Shown here piece by piece: positions 47,901-60,222 of a stretch of DNA of 64,000 nt (position 1 is the first letter of the stretch; every line of letters starts with the position of its first letter). The position numbers were made by a program, and so were the translations under genes. Under the pieces are notes generated by a model. It was not told the DNA's origin and ran no database searches. It saw nothing but the letters and a program-made list of their open reading frames with translations. Origin of the DNA: Patiria pectinifera (taxonomy: Eukaryota > Echinodermata > Asteroidea > Valvatida > Asterinidae); contig CM057130.1 of assembly GCA_029964075.1 (NCBI GenBank), positions 248,001 through 312,000 of the forward strand. The letters are read 5' to 3'.

Positions 47901-50900
47901 ACTGAGATTTTACAAATATAGAAGAAAGGCCTGATGTAATTATCTAATTTCGAATTTTCAGAGCCAATCGGATGGTTGTAAGTTCTCTCATTACTGATTT
48001 CTTATTGTCAATTGACAATTAATATCACACAGCTAGCTTTTGATCATCTTGGTCCTGCCTACTAGCTTTAGAATAAAAGGTTCTCCGTTAAGGTACCCCC
48101 TATCAGTATTGGTTGGAGGAAGGAGCAACAACTCTGGTTATCTTCAGATCTGGAGAGTATATATAAATAGTCTTGGTTGTATGACAGCGGTCCCTAGCGA
48201 ATCACCGACTAATAGAGGAAACAGGAAACCTTATAAAATAGCGACCTGCGGTTTCCAGCAGTTGGGGTAAGAGGTCACAGATTCCAGTCACAAACCCAGG
48301 ATAAAACAGAGTCGATGCAAGCAGAAAGGGGGTTTCTTTAGTACCCCGCTCCCAGATTTTGACGTCAGTTTGGCAGGATATATCCAAATGGTAGCAGGAA
48401 GACAGGTGGTCACATACAAAGTAAAAGAGAAACCCTACCAAGTAGGCCAGCGAGAGTGAATTTATGTAGACTTTGGCTGATGGAATGAGGCATCTAGCTA
48501 GAGCTGGCAAATGTCAAGGTTGTGTCTGAGGTGGACGTACGCGAATAGAAGTTCTTCATAAGAAGCTGTGGATGTTTGTAGCATACTGGAGAAAAAGATC
48601 TCAAGAGCTATGTGTGGTGAGTGTTTTTGTATATTGGTTTAAGCTTGTGATGATGAGTGGTGCTGGGGGTGTATGAAGTCTGTGAGCTTCAGTCACATAA
48701 GAGCTCCATACTGGAAGTGTTATCCTTGGGTGTATATTGCCTGCTGGGGCACAGGAATGTTTTGAAAGAGTGAAGGAGGGTAGATATGCCAGGTGCAAGA
48801 ACTGAATATGTTGAAAAAAGAAAGTCACCACATTTTTTTCTCCCAAAATATTGCAAAGTTAATTTGTAATTAATTATTAAACGTATACTATGTATGTAAA
48901 AAAGTTCCAAAATGCAGTTACTAGTTAATGTGATGACGTATAGATTCAAACGCCAACCAGTTTCCCAATATCAGTGAATGTCAACTGTAATAGGGGGTAA
49001 CATTTGCTATACATCCAAGAATCATACACAATCCAAGTAGATCAAATGATGTCTTGGATGAGACATGAGCAGCTGGAAGGGGGGGGGGGGGCGGGCAGAG
49101 GAAGTGGGCACTTCACTCAAGATTACAAGTACATGCCTGTCATCACCAACAACTGCTGAACTAAAACCCACACAAATGTATCGCTTTGAATAGCGCTTTT
49201 GGCAGATTATGTCAAAATGAGTTGTGACAGTTTATTGTCACTTGTTCTCTCACACAAATAGTAAAATAATAGCCAACTGGAGAATTAGCTTCAAAAGCTT
49301 CAGCTCTCATGTAGTCATGCAATGAGGAATTATTGACTTCATCAATTTGTAGTCTTCGTTCTTTATCAGGGACCTACAAGTACAATGTATGTGTAAAACA
49401 AGACATTAAAGTATGAATTAAGCCGAAAAAAGGGTGGATGTGGTCTGTGACCTTTGACTTCCAATGGGTTGGAAGCTGAGTGTATGAGGAAAACACTGTC
49501 AAAATCTCCAAGTATCTGTTACAATAAGACTCGGACTGGGTCCGAGTCCAAGTCCAAAAAAATTGGACATTTCTTGCATACCTGTTCAAGTGAGTTCAAG
49601 CACTCGTATTTCTACTCATTCAAAGTACTCAGTCAACATAGTCTTACTCAGTGCTATAGTTAAGATATTTGAGACACAAGTCCAGCCATAAGTTAATAAC
49701 AAGTCAGTTTACATGTCCAGTCACATGTATCAGAAATAAACAATAACAAAGGAATACCTTTGTCAATGGCTTGTGACTCAACTTGAGACTGGATGACTTG
49801 TGATTGATTGATGATGGTCACTTGATGGACTTGTGATTACTTGTGATGGACTTGTGACAATTTGTGATGGACTTGTGATTACTAGTGATGGACTTGTGAT
49901 GGACTTGTGATTACTTGTGATGGACTTGTGATTACTTGTGATGGACTTGTGATTACTTGTGATGGACTTGTGATTACTTGTGATTACTTGTGATGGACTT
50001 GTGATTACTTGTGATGGACTTGTGATTACTTGTGATGGACTTGTGATGGACTTATGATTACTTGTGATGGACTTGTGATTACTTGTGATTGACTTGTGAT
50101 GGACTTGTGATTACTTGTGATGGACTTGTGATTAACTTGTGATCCATGACAAGCACTACTTATGTACAAGTTTAAAAACAATTTACTGCCCATTTCCTAT
50201 TCAAACATGTTTGTACTTAACTGCAATTTATAATACTTGTGTGTCTGCTAACTTACATTTCCACATACCGCAACATAGAACATCTGCCTTTCAATACAAC
50301 ATTGAATACTCCGGACCTAAAATATGGAATAATCTACCATTCTCTCTCAGATGTTTAAGGTCTTATAACATTTTCAAACGCAAACTTAAATTGTACCTTA
50401 TGTAATTTGGTATATTTTATATGTAATGTGCCTCTGCCATTGGACTTTGTATGCACGGCGATCCTACTCGTAGCCCATTATTAATATTATTTTTCATAAC
50501 TTTGTTTACTGCTTAGAATTATACATATGTGTAATTGTTTTTTTTTCTGTTAATATTCGTCTGTTTTGTGTAATGGCATGCCTGATACAAGCTATGCTTT
50601 TAAGGTTTTGCCACCTCTAGTGGTCTTTATATTTTTGTTTCAATACTTATATTATTTTTTCATTTCTGTCATGAAGAGGAAATAAATGTGATTTGATTCA
50701 CCTCGAATACAACACCAGCCTTACTTTTGATTCCTGCTATATATGTTTTGATTAAAAACAAAAACTGATCGTTCCTAAACAAAACTGCATTCTGTTGATC
50801 AGGACTTACCGTATGTGATGTCGTGGTGAGGATTGGACGCTACTAACAGCTGGATTAGCGCCGTGGGGGATTATCGGAGTAGTCGGTGAGGAGGAAGGAC

Positions 50901-53900
50901 CTCCGTCGCGACGATTTGACAGTGCCCTCAACTGACGACTGGCCTGACGAATACCCTGGTGATGGGTCAGCTGTATTCTGCAGAGAAGGGTGGGCACAAG
51001 GCCAAGGCAAAGGGGTAAGTCCCAGAAAACCACAATCTCAATTCAGGCATACAATTTTGAAAATGGTAAGAAAAAAGAGGAACTTTCAAGCTTTATAAGA
51101 CTTTACACAGTATGTTTCCAGTTTTAATGGTATCAGTGTGAAGTGAAAAACAGGGAAATTGGCTGGTCCGAGGAAAGGTTGCATGTGTGTAAATTTGGCA
51201 CACTGCCAAATATAATTTTAACACATTTTGTGATATGTGCAAATAATTCATGGTCAAAGCAAAATGTTCTTGTCTAAAGATTTCTAGGGAGTGAAGCAAA
51301 ACACTTCTTGAGATATCTCAACTTTTGTTCTGATTTTAAGAAAACCCTTTTAGTTTTATTGCCAATAAAGACTTTCTATAACAATTAGGGACTGTGCAGT
51401 GATGCACAGATTACCAGTTGAATGTTGAACTCAAGTACAAATTTCAAAGTAAGTCATTTTTCCAAACATGACTTCTGCAAAGGGTCAGTGTTGATTTCCT
51501 ATCATCGTTGTACAGGATTGCATGTCTACATGTGTGTAACAGATTATAGGAGCACTTTGAACCTATAACTGATGCTTTCATTGCATCTAGCCCTAACATG
51601 TGGCTGGCTTACACGGTGTAAGAGGTCATTTTCTGTGTTTGATGATGAATTCTTCATACAAGTCTTAAAACGTATTGACGGAAACTTCTGTTTCAAGTTA
51701 AAAACCCCAAAACTGAATGATGCAATTAATCAGTCATGTACAAAAGTTGTATTATCAGCGACTAAAACATTAATGAATCATGGACATTTTTTAAGTGAAA
51801 AAATATCCTAACACAAAAACAAAGTGATGTAAAAATCATAAAATTAAGAAATCAAAATTAACACATCAAACACAAAGAAAAAAAAAATATGTACCAAAAT
51901 TTTAAAATGCAATATACAAAATCTGAAAAAAAATTCTTGATAAAAAAGGGGGGAAAATTGGAAGGAAACCACATGTACCACTAAAACCATAAAGAGAGAA
52001 NNNNNNNNNNNNNNNNNNNNNNNNNNNNNNNNNNNNNNNNNNNNNNNNNNNNNNNNNNNNNNNNNNNNNNNNNNNNNNNNNNNNNNNNNNNNNNNNNNNN
52101 NNNNNNNNNNNNNNNNNNNNNNNNNNNNNNNNNNNNNNNNNNNNNNNNNNNNNNNNNNNNNNNNNNNNNNNNNNNNNNNNNNNNNNNNNNNNNNNNNNNN
52201 NNNNNNNNNNNNNNNNNNNNNNNNNNNNNNNNNNNNNNNNNNNNNNNNNNNNNNNNNNNNNNNNNNNNNNNNNNNNNNNNNNNNNNNNNNNNNNNNNNNN
52301 NNNNNNNNNNNNNNNNNNNNNNNNNNNNNNNNNNNNNNNNNNNNNNNNNNNNNNNNNNNNNNNNNNNNNNNNNNNNNNNNNNNNNNNNNNNNNNNNNNNN
52401 NNNNNNNNNNNNNNNNNNNNNNNNNNNNNNNNNNNNNNNNNNNNNNNNNNNNNNNNNNNNNNNNNNNNNNNNNNNNNNNNNNNNNNNNNNNNNNNNNNNN
52501 CACCATTGAGTAAATACAGAAATGGAAAAGAGTTTGACAAATGACCAAGACGACCCACAAAAAATAGTTCATTCCTGTGTTTTGAAAATGCCCGCCAGCA
52601 GTTCACTGCAAAGTCTGCTCTGCGGTGAATAATTCAGGCTATTAATAAAATCCAAATGTATGCTGAATGTCTTTTTCTGGTAATTATTGACCAAATCCCC
52701 CCCCCCCCTCCGTTTATTCATAAATGGGCTTTCTTGTCTTTTGATGTGATTACTTTTTGAGGGTTTAGAGCTACATGTATTGGCTCCTTTGTATGCAGCT
52801 CTGGTTCATCAGGATATGTGCTTTTTTGACCTTAATTGAAATTTAGGATGCTGCTTGAGAAACAGGAAATCACAAAATGGAAAAGATTTCATTAAGAATT
52901 CAAGGTAAGATGAATAGAGCTATACTACCGCTATATAACGATTGAGGCTTTTCACTGTTATTCTAGACCTTAGATACTTTGCAATTAGATTGACCCTAAA
53001 ATTAAAAACTTGATCAAATGCCTCACAGTGCAAACAAGTCTTTCCATTACAATGAATAATTTAGGAATAGAGTGACCCATTGCGTATCGACCATGGACAA
53101 AACAGAGAAAAGATCCAGATGGAGTGGAAAATGCAAAACTTGTTTTTCAGCACGGTTGACCTTGCTGAGTAGTCTGGTTGCCAGAGATAGCGGTCATTGT
53201 ATCTCATGAATGTAGTTAAGGTGCCAGTCTTGTCACATCGCGCAATTTTGGCATCTTCACACTGGCGCATCTGTTCCGCGGGCTTAAGTGGTGAGTGTAA
53301 TTAGCCAATATATGTGAGAATCTTCTCACAATGCGGCAACGAGCGAGGCCCAAGTGGCTTGACACACAACTGCTTTGGGACTTAACGACGTGTCAACGGG
53401 ATATTGTGAGTTACGATGAGTGATTGTGAAAAAAAGAGCAAAAACATAGCGCCTTTGAGTAATCAGAGATTGCCGACGCTATTCCGTATTGCCATGCTTG
53501 GCTTACGGAGGATGAAATAGCACCTTGCATACATTTCTTAGCATCTGTCAATTATATCCATCCGGAGAAACACTTGAGAAATTATAAACAAAGTCTGTCT
53601 TACACTACATTGCTGCACAATCCTGTTTTCTGTTCCATGCTAGCGAGTCTTGATTTTGACACGGGAATCGTTCGCTATCATAAATATTGCATGACGATAA
53701 TACAAACACTTTGTGAAATCTAACTTTGAATACTGCTAAGAATATTCTCGCTGGATTGTTAAAACAAAAAATGTACATGTACCAGTAAGTGAATCGATTA
53801 AAAGGCCAGAGATGTATACACTGAGTGTTGTATCATAAACCTATTTATGGACACTGACTAAAAGCCCACTTTCTTTTACAAAGTTCCCTTTCCCCTTATG

Positions 53901-54875
53901 CTCTCTGTTGACATTACCAACATAATATACATGTACAGGTACAGCCCTATTTTTATTACAAAAAAAAATCAATGCAAGAAATCCATTGCATGTTGTCAAG
54001 GCGTTCTGGAAAAAAAAGGTATTTGTACAGTATGTCTGTAGCCTAACATTATGTGTACACAATAGTCTCCTCTGCTTTATATGTAAACATGTCAAACAGA
54101 AAAAGAAATTACTTTATTCATTAATTTTGAGCCAGCCATGCAACATGTATGTCTTGAATAAATGGAAACTCTGCAAACATCCTTTTCCAAGCTCCGTGGT
54201 ATCACGAACTACAAAAAAAATCCACGTACATGTGGGCCCTCCTTCTGGCTTCAGATGACAGGCAAGCTCATGGAACCCACAGCTTTTCTCCTGAAGCCCA
54301 CAAGAGGGCAGCAGAGCAAAAGAATGATACCTCACAACCGTACCTGCAAATTGGCTCAAAGTGACCAGACGATGGCGCTATGACATCCTGACTGTGCTGT
54401 GCTGAGCTGATTAGTCAGAAAACAGTTCCACTGTTTCCCACAAGTCTCAGGAAAACTGAGAACAATGGGAGACTTTTGAGATGTTGGTGGCAGCAAAAAA
54501 AACCCCAGTCCTTTTCAATTGTTTATGTCATGTTTAAGCTAAAGCGCGCATGCTCAATATGACGCAAACAGTGGAAAAAAGAATCAGTGTGTTTGCTGCC
54601 ACCAAGGTCTCACATGTCTCCCATTGTTGTTTGCAGGTTTAATTTTTTTTTTCCTTGTGGGGATTTTGTTCTTGATTGATTCTCATCTTCCCAAAATGGG
54701 CACATTCAGGCAAATAAGATAAATCACCTGTTTCCTGCTTGTTGTGATTGGGGAGATGGACAACATTGATACATACCCTGATGGGCGCCTTGCTAAATGT
54801 GAGTTTTCTCTTCTTCCTATGTATAACGTCTTCGTCATCTGTGTCTGAGAGGGCAGACAGCTCAGCGATGTGCCT
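38997..54875 (-). CDS. Unrecognised Ser/Pro-rich protein, 3' exons (partial)
   Basis: Five exons on the minus strand have consensus borders: 54875-54777, 50977-50810, 45917-45792, 44707-44661 and 39088-38997 (stop TAG). The last four connect perfectly by phase (2, 2, 1). The first ends in phase 0 while the second needs phase 2, so at least one exon is missing; the 500-base gap (52001-52500) lies between. Upstream exons are probably right of 54875 or outside the window. The first piece begins RHIAELSALSDTDDEDV and has a basic HRKKRKLTF run that looks like a nuclear signal after an acidic patch. The joined C-terminal 143 residues are rich in Ser, Pro and Arg (SSSPTTPIIP, STPTTPG, SPIRSPPPF) and contain NDPFD, an AP2-binding-like DPF motif. 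It looks disordered and phosphorylated. I do not recognise the family. Confidence 0.72.
40674..41056. mobile_element. TTTAAAGGGAA-ended element, copy 2
   Basis: The left end ATTTAAAGGGAATATACAAC with ATTTGC and the right end TATATTCTCTTTAAATAG are inverted. It shares interior words with copy 1 in the opposite orientation (TTTTTCCAGCATTTTC against GATGCTGGAAAAACC). It lies in the last intron of the minus-strand gene, just left of the 12-bp satellite. Confidence 0.55.
41212..42845. repeat. 12-bp satellite (AAGTCAAGTCGC)n, about 1.6 kb
   Basis: About 136 units of AAGTCAAGTCGC with frequent variants: AAATTAC, CCGC, TTGC and GAAAG replace the GTCGC part. Because the unit is 12 bases, long open frames occur on both strands (for example repeats of SQVA, KSQV, CDLT and LRLD). 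Start codons, codon bias and unique sequence are lacking, so I treat these as non-coding. It is in the last intron of the minus-strand gene. Confidence 0.95.
42930..44650. other. Intron of the minus-strand gene, right of satellite
   Basis: This is ordinary AT-rich intron. TTTGTAATGCAAATTACAAA near 43159-43178 is a perfect short palindrome containing an ATGCAAAT octamer, followed by GCACTTTCTAGTT. No exon is seen. Confidence 0.4.
45231..45285. repeat. Short tandem repeat, 17-bp unit
   Basis: GACTCCCCTAGTCACCT-like units occur three times in a row within an intron of the minus-strand gene. Confidence 0.8.
45918..47230. other. Intron of the minus-strand gene, left part
   Basis: Intronic DNA with no recognisable exon, RNA gene or element end. 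Open frames here are short and lack protein character. Confidence 0.4.
47231..47599. mobile_element. Harbinger-like MITE, copy 2 (369 bp)
   Basis: It has the same ends as the copy at 5806 (GGCCAAAAAA...GTCTCCGGTTTCTGGTATG and inverse) and an almost identical interior (CATAAAGCTTATTCTCGATC, CATCATCTTTCATTG). It is flanked by TTA at 47228-47230 and 47600-47602. High similarity between two copies in different genes indicates fairly recent movement. Confidence 0.85.
47603..49780. other. Intron of the minus-strand gene, right part
   Basis: Intronic DNA with a G run near 49078-49092. Frames around 48040-48510 look random. No exon with matching phase was found here, which agrees with the direct joining of the flanking exons. 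Confidence 0.4.
49800..50140. repeat. Tandem repeat of ACTTGTGATGG / ACTTGTGATT
   Basis: Units GATGGACTTGTGATTACTTGT alternate about fifteen times, with the composite period about 21 bases. The complement contains ACAAGTAATCACAAGTCC, which resembles the CAAGTCAAATTACAAGTC variant in the 41-kb satellite. Confidence 0.9.
50170..50700 (+). pseudogene. LINE 3' end with reverse transcriptase tail
   Basis: The frame ending at 50405 reads PQHRTSAFQYNIEYSGPKIW, then NNLPFSLRCLRSYNIFKRKL and KLYLM. GPKIWNNLP followed by F(K/R)(R/K)(K/H)L is the standard C-terminus of non-LTR retrotransposon polymerases. An AT-rich 3' untranslated stretch follows and ends near AAATAAATGTGATTTGATT at about 50698. It is 5'-truncated and lies on the strand opposite to the host gene. 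Confidence 0.7.
51040..52000. other. Intron of the minus-strand gene left of the gap
   Basis: AT-rich intronic DNA ending in A-rich sequence at the assembly gap. No exon signal was found. Confidence 0.4.
52001..52500. other. Assembly gap (500 N)
   Basis: Exactly 500 undetermined bases, a usual placeholder length. It falls between two exons of the minus-strand gene whose phases do not match, so it may hide an exon. The two long open frames spanning it are artefacts. Confidence 0.99.
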
Positions 54876-57224
54876 CTGTACAAAGAGCGTGAAACAAATA
54901 ATGTGGACTTGGGTTACAATGTGTTAGGAAGACACCTGTTTCTTGTTTTTTTGGTGTTAAAATTCAGAGCGGTAATCAACCACATTAAAAAATATTTGAC
55001 CCCATTAATAGCAGCACATGCACATGATTACACATAATTTTGTGACCACAAACAAGAGAGAAATCAAAGAAACTGAGATCAAACTGTGTATGTTTTACAA
55101 AAATACATTTAAGCAGAATGATATAACATGAGCTCGGCACACACACTTTATGCATTCCTCAAATTTTCAATCTGAAATTGATTTAATCTTTATACCAATA
55201 TTTTCTCAAAGCGACACAAGCCCTTTATGAGTTCACTGAAGCCCACAAAGTACTTGTGAGCATTGCAACTGGACCATTATATCATTTCCTTCCGTATTAA
55301 ATGTACCGTAGATTTGTATCATATTCAGAAGGAAAGGGTTTTACACAAAGGCGTGTGTTTCCCTCACTTAGGCCCAAGTTCATGGAGCTGTTAATTGGAA
55401 AATATTCCTCGCCAATTCTAGCAAAAATCAGCCGGAGAAACCAATCACAAGTACAATTCACATAACATTTAGGCAGGTTATTTTCTTTTGCTACGAAAAA
55501 TGTTTCTTTGTTAAGAAACTTTTCAGTGCTTTGTCAAGAAAAGGCCCTGTTTAATTACATTAATAACTCTCTTTTTTTTACCCTAAAGGAAATCTGATTT
55601 ATTTCCTTTTCTGAAAAAGGACAGACCACAGACAACTGGAAACTTGAATTGAAATCTCATACAATGCATCATGTATTTCCCTTTGACTTGTTGGCCCACC
55701 TGTTTCCAGGAAGGACAGTCAGATAGACCTTGTACACAGTGTTTGGTGAATGAATAATTCTGAAGTGGTTTTTATGACACTAGCCCCACTGGGTTTGTCT
55801 AGACAGAGGTCAAGATACAAATACTGTACTGTCTGTGACACATTTCTACATCTAGGCTACTGGTTTGGGTCAGAATGCGCCCCTTCCTCCAGATGCGGAA
55901 ACTCCTTTCTATTTTTCTTTAGTCATAACCTCAAGTTTTATAACCTTTTCTTTATTATTCAAGTTTTTGGTGATTACTACATTTTGTAAGTGAAAATAAC
56001 AGTATTGTTGGTGGTTGTGTGGTGAAGGTGGTGCTGTGATGTTGACAATGTAAGCTGTTATTATGATGGTGATAATGATGATAACGGGAAACTGATTACA
56101 AATAGTGAAGACAAGGGTTCTTATGACGAACCATCTAATCTTCATTCCATCAAGAAGTAGGCCTACAGCATTGTTTTTTTTAAATGTGTGTTATTGGCCA
56201 AATTCTGCACAATGTTAAAGAACAATCAGGATATTTTACTCATAATACATTGTACATAAACTGTCAGTCGATTGTTAGATGGACCCCAGGACCCCCTCCC
56301 CCTCCCCCGCATGGTGTATCAAGAGTGTGTCATGCTCTTCAAGATTGTAGAGCATCAACAAGTTGAAGTACCGGTACATCAAGAGTGTGTCAATTGCTCT
56401 TCATGGTTGTACATGTGCATACATACTGGTGCATGTGTAATAATAATGTACACAGGTACACCAGTCCCATGTAATGCCAAAGTCAACAACCACATGTCAC
56501 ATGTAAACCTCACTGCATTTGTGTTGAGTATTTGGTTCATGTCCATACACATGTACTAGATGTCACTCCACAGTAGACCATGATTACCCCAGCCAGATGT
56601 GTCTTCCCCAGACAATACCACACCACACCAGACTGCCAGTGAATGGGGCCGTCAATCAACCGTCTGACAGGTGCTTAGTGCTTTGTTTTGGGTCCTAAGG
56701 ACACTAGGGTCAAGTCAGGTCATGTTGTGGTGTCATGTACTCACTGTAGTGTGAATGAAACTGGGGTATCACTTGATACTGATAGCGCTGTGTGTAATTA
56801 GAGCAAGGAATGTTTCAATGTTATTTTTTAGGGCTGTTTGATCATTGTCCTTTTTTTTGGTTGACAATCGCTGCCTTTTTTGCATGCACAGTTCTTACCA
56901 GAGCAGACAAGGGACCATCACGTACACGTACACGTACACGTACACGTACACATACTGTACACGTACACATACTGTACACGTACATGTACATGTCATGTAC
57001 CGGTACATGTACGATGTACAGCTACCCATGTACCCAGTACATGCATTATGTACCTTCAATTAAGCCAACATATTGTTCAAACTGAAGATGGTTAATTGTG
57101 GGAATATACCGGTACCGGTACATGCATGCAGTCTTGTACTTAAGTTACATGAAACTTTGTTTAGATGAAATGCACATTAACTTTTTTATTTTAATTTTAT
57201 TTTTTTTAACGCAATTAACAAAAT
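54876..57224. other. Right flank of the last visible exon of the minus-strand gene
   Basis: This may be intron or 5' flank of the minus-strand gene. I looked for an upstream exon ending in phase 0 and saw no convincing one. CCCCCTCCCCCTCCCCC occurs near 56290, and repeated TACATGTGCATACAT-type words begin near 56405. Confidence 0.4.
56921..57018. repeat. (CGTACA)n / (TACATG)n microsatellite
   Basis: A run of CGTACA units passes into ACATGTACATGT-type units. This is one of many such tracts in the right part of the window (also 57996-58082, 59366-59410, 59718-59768 and 59983-60012). Confidence 0.9.
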
Positions 57225-57819
57225 ATGTACATTTCGTCGGTCGCACCACGAACCAGCGTATCTCGATTTTTTGCCAAATTGGGTTTTTGTCATTAACGTT
57301 ATTATTTCATCAAAGTGCTCATTCTCAGAAAGTTTTATTCCGATAGGAGTTCTAATTAACTAAGAACGCTAATTAGACTGTGTGGCGTATCTCTAAAAAA
57401 TGAAAAATGCCGATACGCCACTTTACACGCTAATTCCCATAGTGCTATGACGTCACAAAGGAGCGTCGACATGAAAAATTGGAATTGAGCGTTTCACGAA
57501 CCGATGTATCTCCGTATCTGGCACACGACCACTATTACGCGCGTTGTATGACATAGGAAAAACATGATAAAAATCTGTTTCACGAAGTGACGAATAACTT
57601 TGGAACTGAATTTCTCAAAAACTAAGTAACTCAGAGGCACACGGATTACATACAATAAAGTTCAATCTATAATTTAATAGCAAAAACGAAACAGTTTGAA
57701 TTCTTACACAGGGAGTATATGGAATGAGCCTACAAAATAATGACCAACTTTAAATCGGTTTTTCTCGAAACACAAAAAAATGCGATACGTCGGTTCGTGG
57801 TACAGCCGACGATTTGTAC
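57225..57819. mobile_element. Inverted-repeat element (about 595 bp), unclassified
   Basis: The left end GTACATTTCGTCGGTCGCAC continues CACGAACCAGCGTATCTCG. The right end is its imperfect inverse (CGATACGTCGGTTCGTGG, then ACAGCCGACGATTTGTAC). Inside, GTGGCGTATCTCTAAAAA and its inverse GCCGATACGCCAC form a second inverted pair (about 57380-57423), and CACGAACCGATGTATCTCC recurs in the middle. So the terminal motif is used four times. No transposase is seen. Confidence 0.6.
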
Positions 57820-57995
57820 ATGCACACTCATGCTACATGTACTTACAGTAGTACGGTGCATATACATGTACCTGTGGGGATTTCAAAGGTTAAATAAATT
57901 CTCAACAATGGTTTTTCCCACACGGTTTGTTGAGATATTTCACCCCTTTCTGTCTCATGACCCCACCTTCCTTACTGGGACACTGGACCAACAGG

Positions 57996-58082
57996 TACGT
58001 ATACTGTACATGTACATCGTGCCTACATGTACATGTACCGGTACATGTACATCGTGCCTACATGTACATGTACCGGTACATC
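57996..58082. repeat. Tandem duplication within ACATGT tract
   Basis: CATGTACATCGTGCCTACAT followed by GTACATGTACCGGTA occurs twice in a row. The core ACCGGTACATGTAC is also scattered across 56-64 kb. Confidence 0.8.
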
Positions 58083-58089
58083 AATTGTA

Positions 58090-60030
58090 GGATAGTCAAT
58101 TTCACACTTGGTCAGTACCAAGATGAATGTGAGTGTGCCAGGCAATATTCTTGGCTCCCATCAGTGGCAATAACTGTCACATCGCTCTGTCAATGTCGTG
58201 ATTCATCTCCATTAAGGAAAAAAGCCAATGAGAAATATGAAACTGTCCATAGGTGAAAATAACCTGGGCTGATGGGTTACATCTCAAGAAGGTCTTCATG
58301 AGGAGGAAATACACAGGGAGGCAACCTGAAGGAGATCCACATGTACCGGTATTACAAAATGTACAATGTACATAAAGTATGTGTACTGTACATGTATGTA
58401 TGTATGACGAACATATGCATACGTGTGTCTACACGTACATGTAATTTCTCAAGAACAATGGGTTTGCATTGCTTTCTGTACACGTTACACACGCCTTTCC
58501 CCACTATAGGGCCTACACATTTTTTGTACATGTGTATTTTCTGTATTTTCTTTACAATTATGTACACGTACATTTGCATTTTGATAGAACTTTGTATATT
58601 TTTAATTAATTTATGCCTATTATTTGTTAGTGTTTTTAAGAATGTTCAGACAAGTACATGTAAAGTGCATTTGAACATATACATTTTTATGGAAACTGCA
58701 CATTCCCTTATGAATCTACAAAATATAAAACCATGCAGTGTTGGCATGATTTGGGGTGGTACAAGGAGAAACAGGGACTAAGGGACTAATGGGTTACACT
58801 TAACAGACTGAAAAATAAAAAAATGTAAACATCTTCACCTTTGCCATGCCCTCCGTCGGTCATACATTGTTTGCAAGGTGCAAACTGGGCCAACAAGATT
58901 ACATCAGCCAATTAATTAACTTTAAAAAAAACCTGACCCTTTTATTTAAACCCCTCACATGTGACACTGTTTTTGCTCCAAAATATTCTGTTAAGTCATT
59001 CCTCTATGGTCAAATATCTCTACTATCGTGTACACTGTTTAGCATCATGCACCTGACACAGTTTTCTCAGTGACAGAGAGTCCAGACATCTGATGTGTCT
59101 CACAAGAAACGTCCCGCCGCCAGAGTAGGAGAGAACGAGGCGTGCTTGCCTCACCCAGATGTGACTTAATGTCCTTCCTTGTTGTACAAGGTACTTGGTT
59201 ATTTATGAGATTGGCTCGTTAGGCCTCTGACTCACGGCCCATTCACTCAATCATGTTCTTGGCTAAACTGTTAGCCATGCAAAACGTTAAATTATGTAGA
59301 TTTCTTCATTTTGATGTCAACTCATTAAAACTGATTATTACCTATTTTACATAATTTGCACTGTGAACATACATGTACATGTACATGTACATTATACAGT
59401 ACAGGTACACATACTCTACACATGTATGGGATATGGTGCAGTATACGGGGACATGTCCATAATGTCTTCAACATTTAGAGGATTCTTTAGAAGATTTAAT
59501 TTAGAGGATAATTGCATGTACATTTTATCCAATTTCAAGGGTGACATTTTGAAATACATGTTTTGTGTACACTTTAACACAAACATGTACATGTACACCC
59601 ATACAAAATCCCTCTCTTTACATGATGCATGTCCATGTACACAAATGTGACAAGTTTGTGTTTGAAATGACTTAGGCTGGAAACCAACCCTAACCAGTGT
59701 TAACTACACATGTGCATACATGTACATGTACCTGTACCAGTGTGTACATGTACATGTACAATGTACACGCACAGTGTAAGGAACAGGCTTGCCACTGAAA
59801 GGACAGCAAGTCCATAATTATTTCAAAGCGTTATCATTAATAATTCATGCATGAAGTTCCTTCTCTGCTTTATTATGCATCCCATGTAGGGAAAGCTTCA
59901 CTTCATGCATGAGTACTTATTCAAAGTGCTTAACATGTCTGTACAGGAACATAAAGTTTATGGTACTACCGGTACATTGTACATGTACATGTACAATGTA
60001 CAATGTACATACCAGTACCATTCTCCCCGA
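58090..60030. other. Repeat-rich right flank
   Basis: This stretch holds several TACATG tracts and no recognised exon. A GC-richer patch at about 59105-59165 has possible splice-like borders on the minus strand, but its translation has no clear protein character. Confidence 0.35.
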
Positions 60031-60043
60031 TATGTGCTAATGG

Positions 60044-60222
60044 GTTACACCTCTATGTTCCGACACCCCTATGTTCCGACTGCACATATTCCTATTCCTA
60101 ACCCTAACCCTAACCCTAACCCTAACCCTAACCCTAACCCTAACCCTAACCCTAACCGGGAGTAACACAATCTACCGGTAGGTTGTCGGAACATAGGGGT
60201 GTCGGAACATAGAGCAGTCACC
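60044..60222. mobile_element. Small TIR element carrying telomeric repeats
   Basis: Arms of 30 bases (60051-60080 and 60185-60214) are perfect inverted copies; each contains CTATGTTCCGAC twice around ACCCC. Between them lie about ten CCCTAA repeats (60097-60158), the animal telomere repeat. A 10-bp direct repeat GTGCTAATGG flanks the unit (60034-60043 and 60223-60232). Direct repeats of 9-10 bp are seen with Mutator-like elements, so this may be a Mutator-like MITE whose interior is telomeric. Confidence 0.7.

Noticed and set aside
51844..52606. Two frames of 234 and 242 codons across the gap
   Set aside because: Most codons are undetermined bases.
53507..53544. 38-nt microexon for the minus-strand gene
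   Set aside because: The phases would fit and a GTAAGC donor follows, but the acceptor lacks a pyrimidine tract and the peptide is unremarkable. It may be chance.
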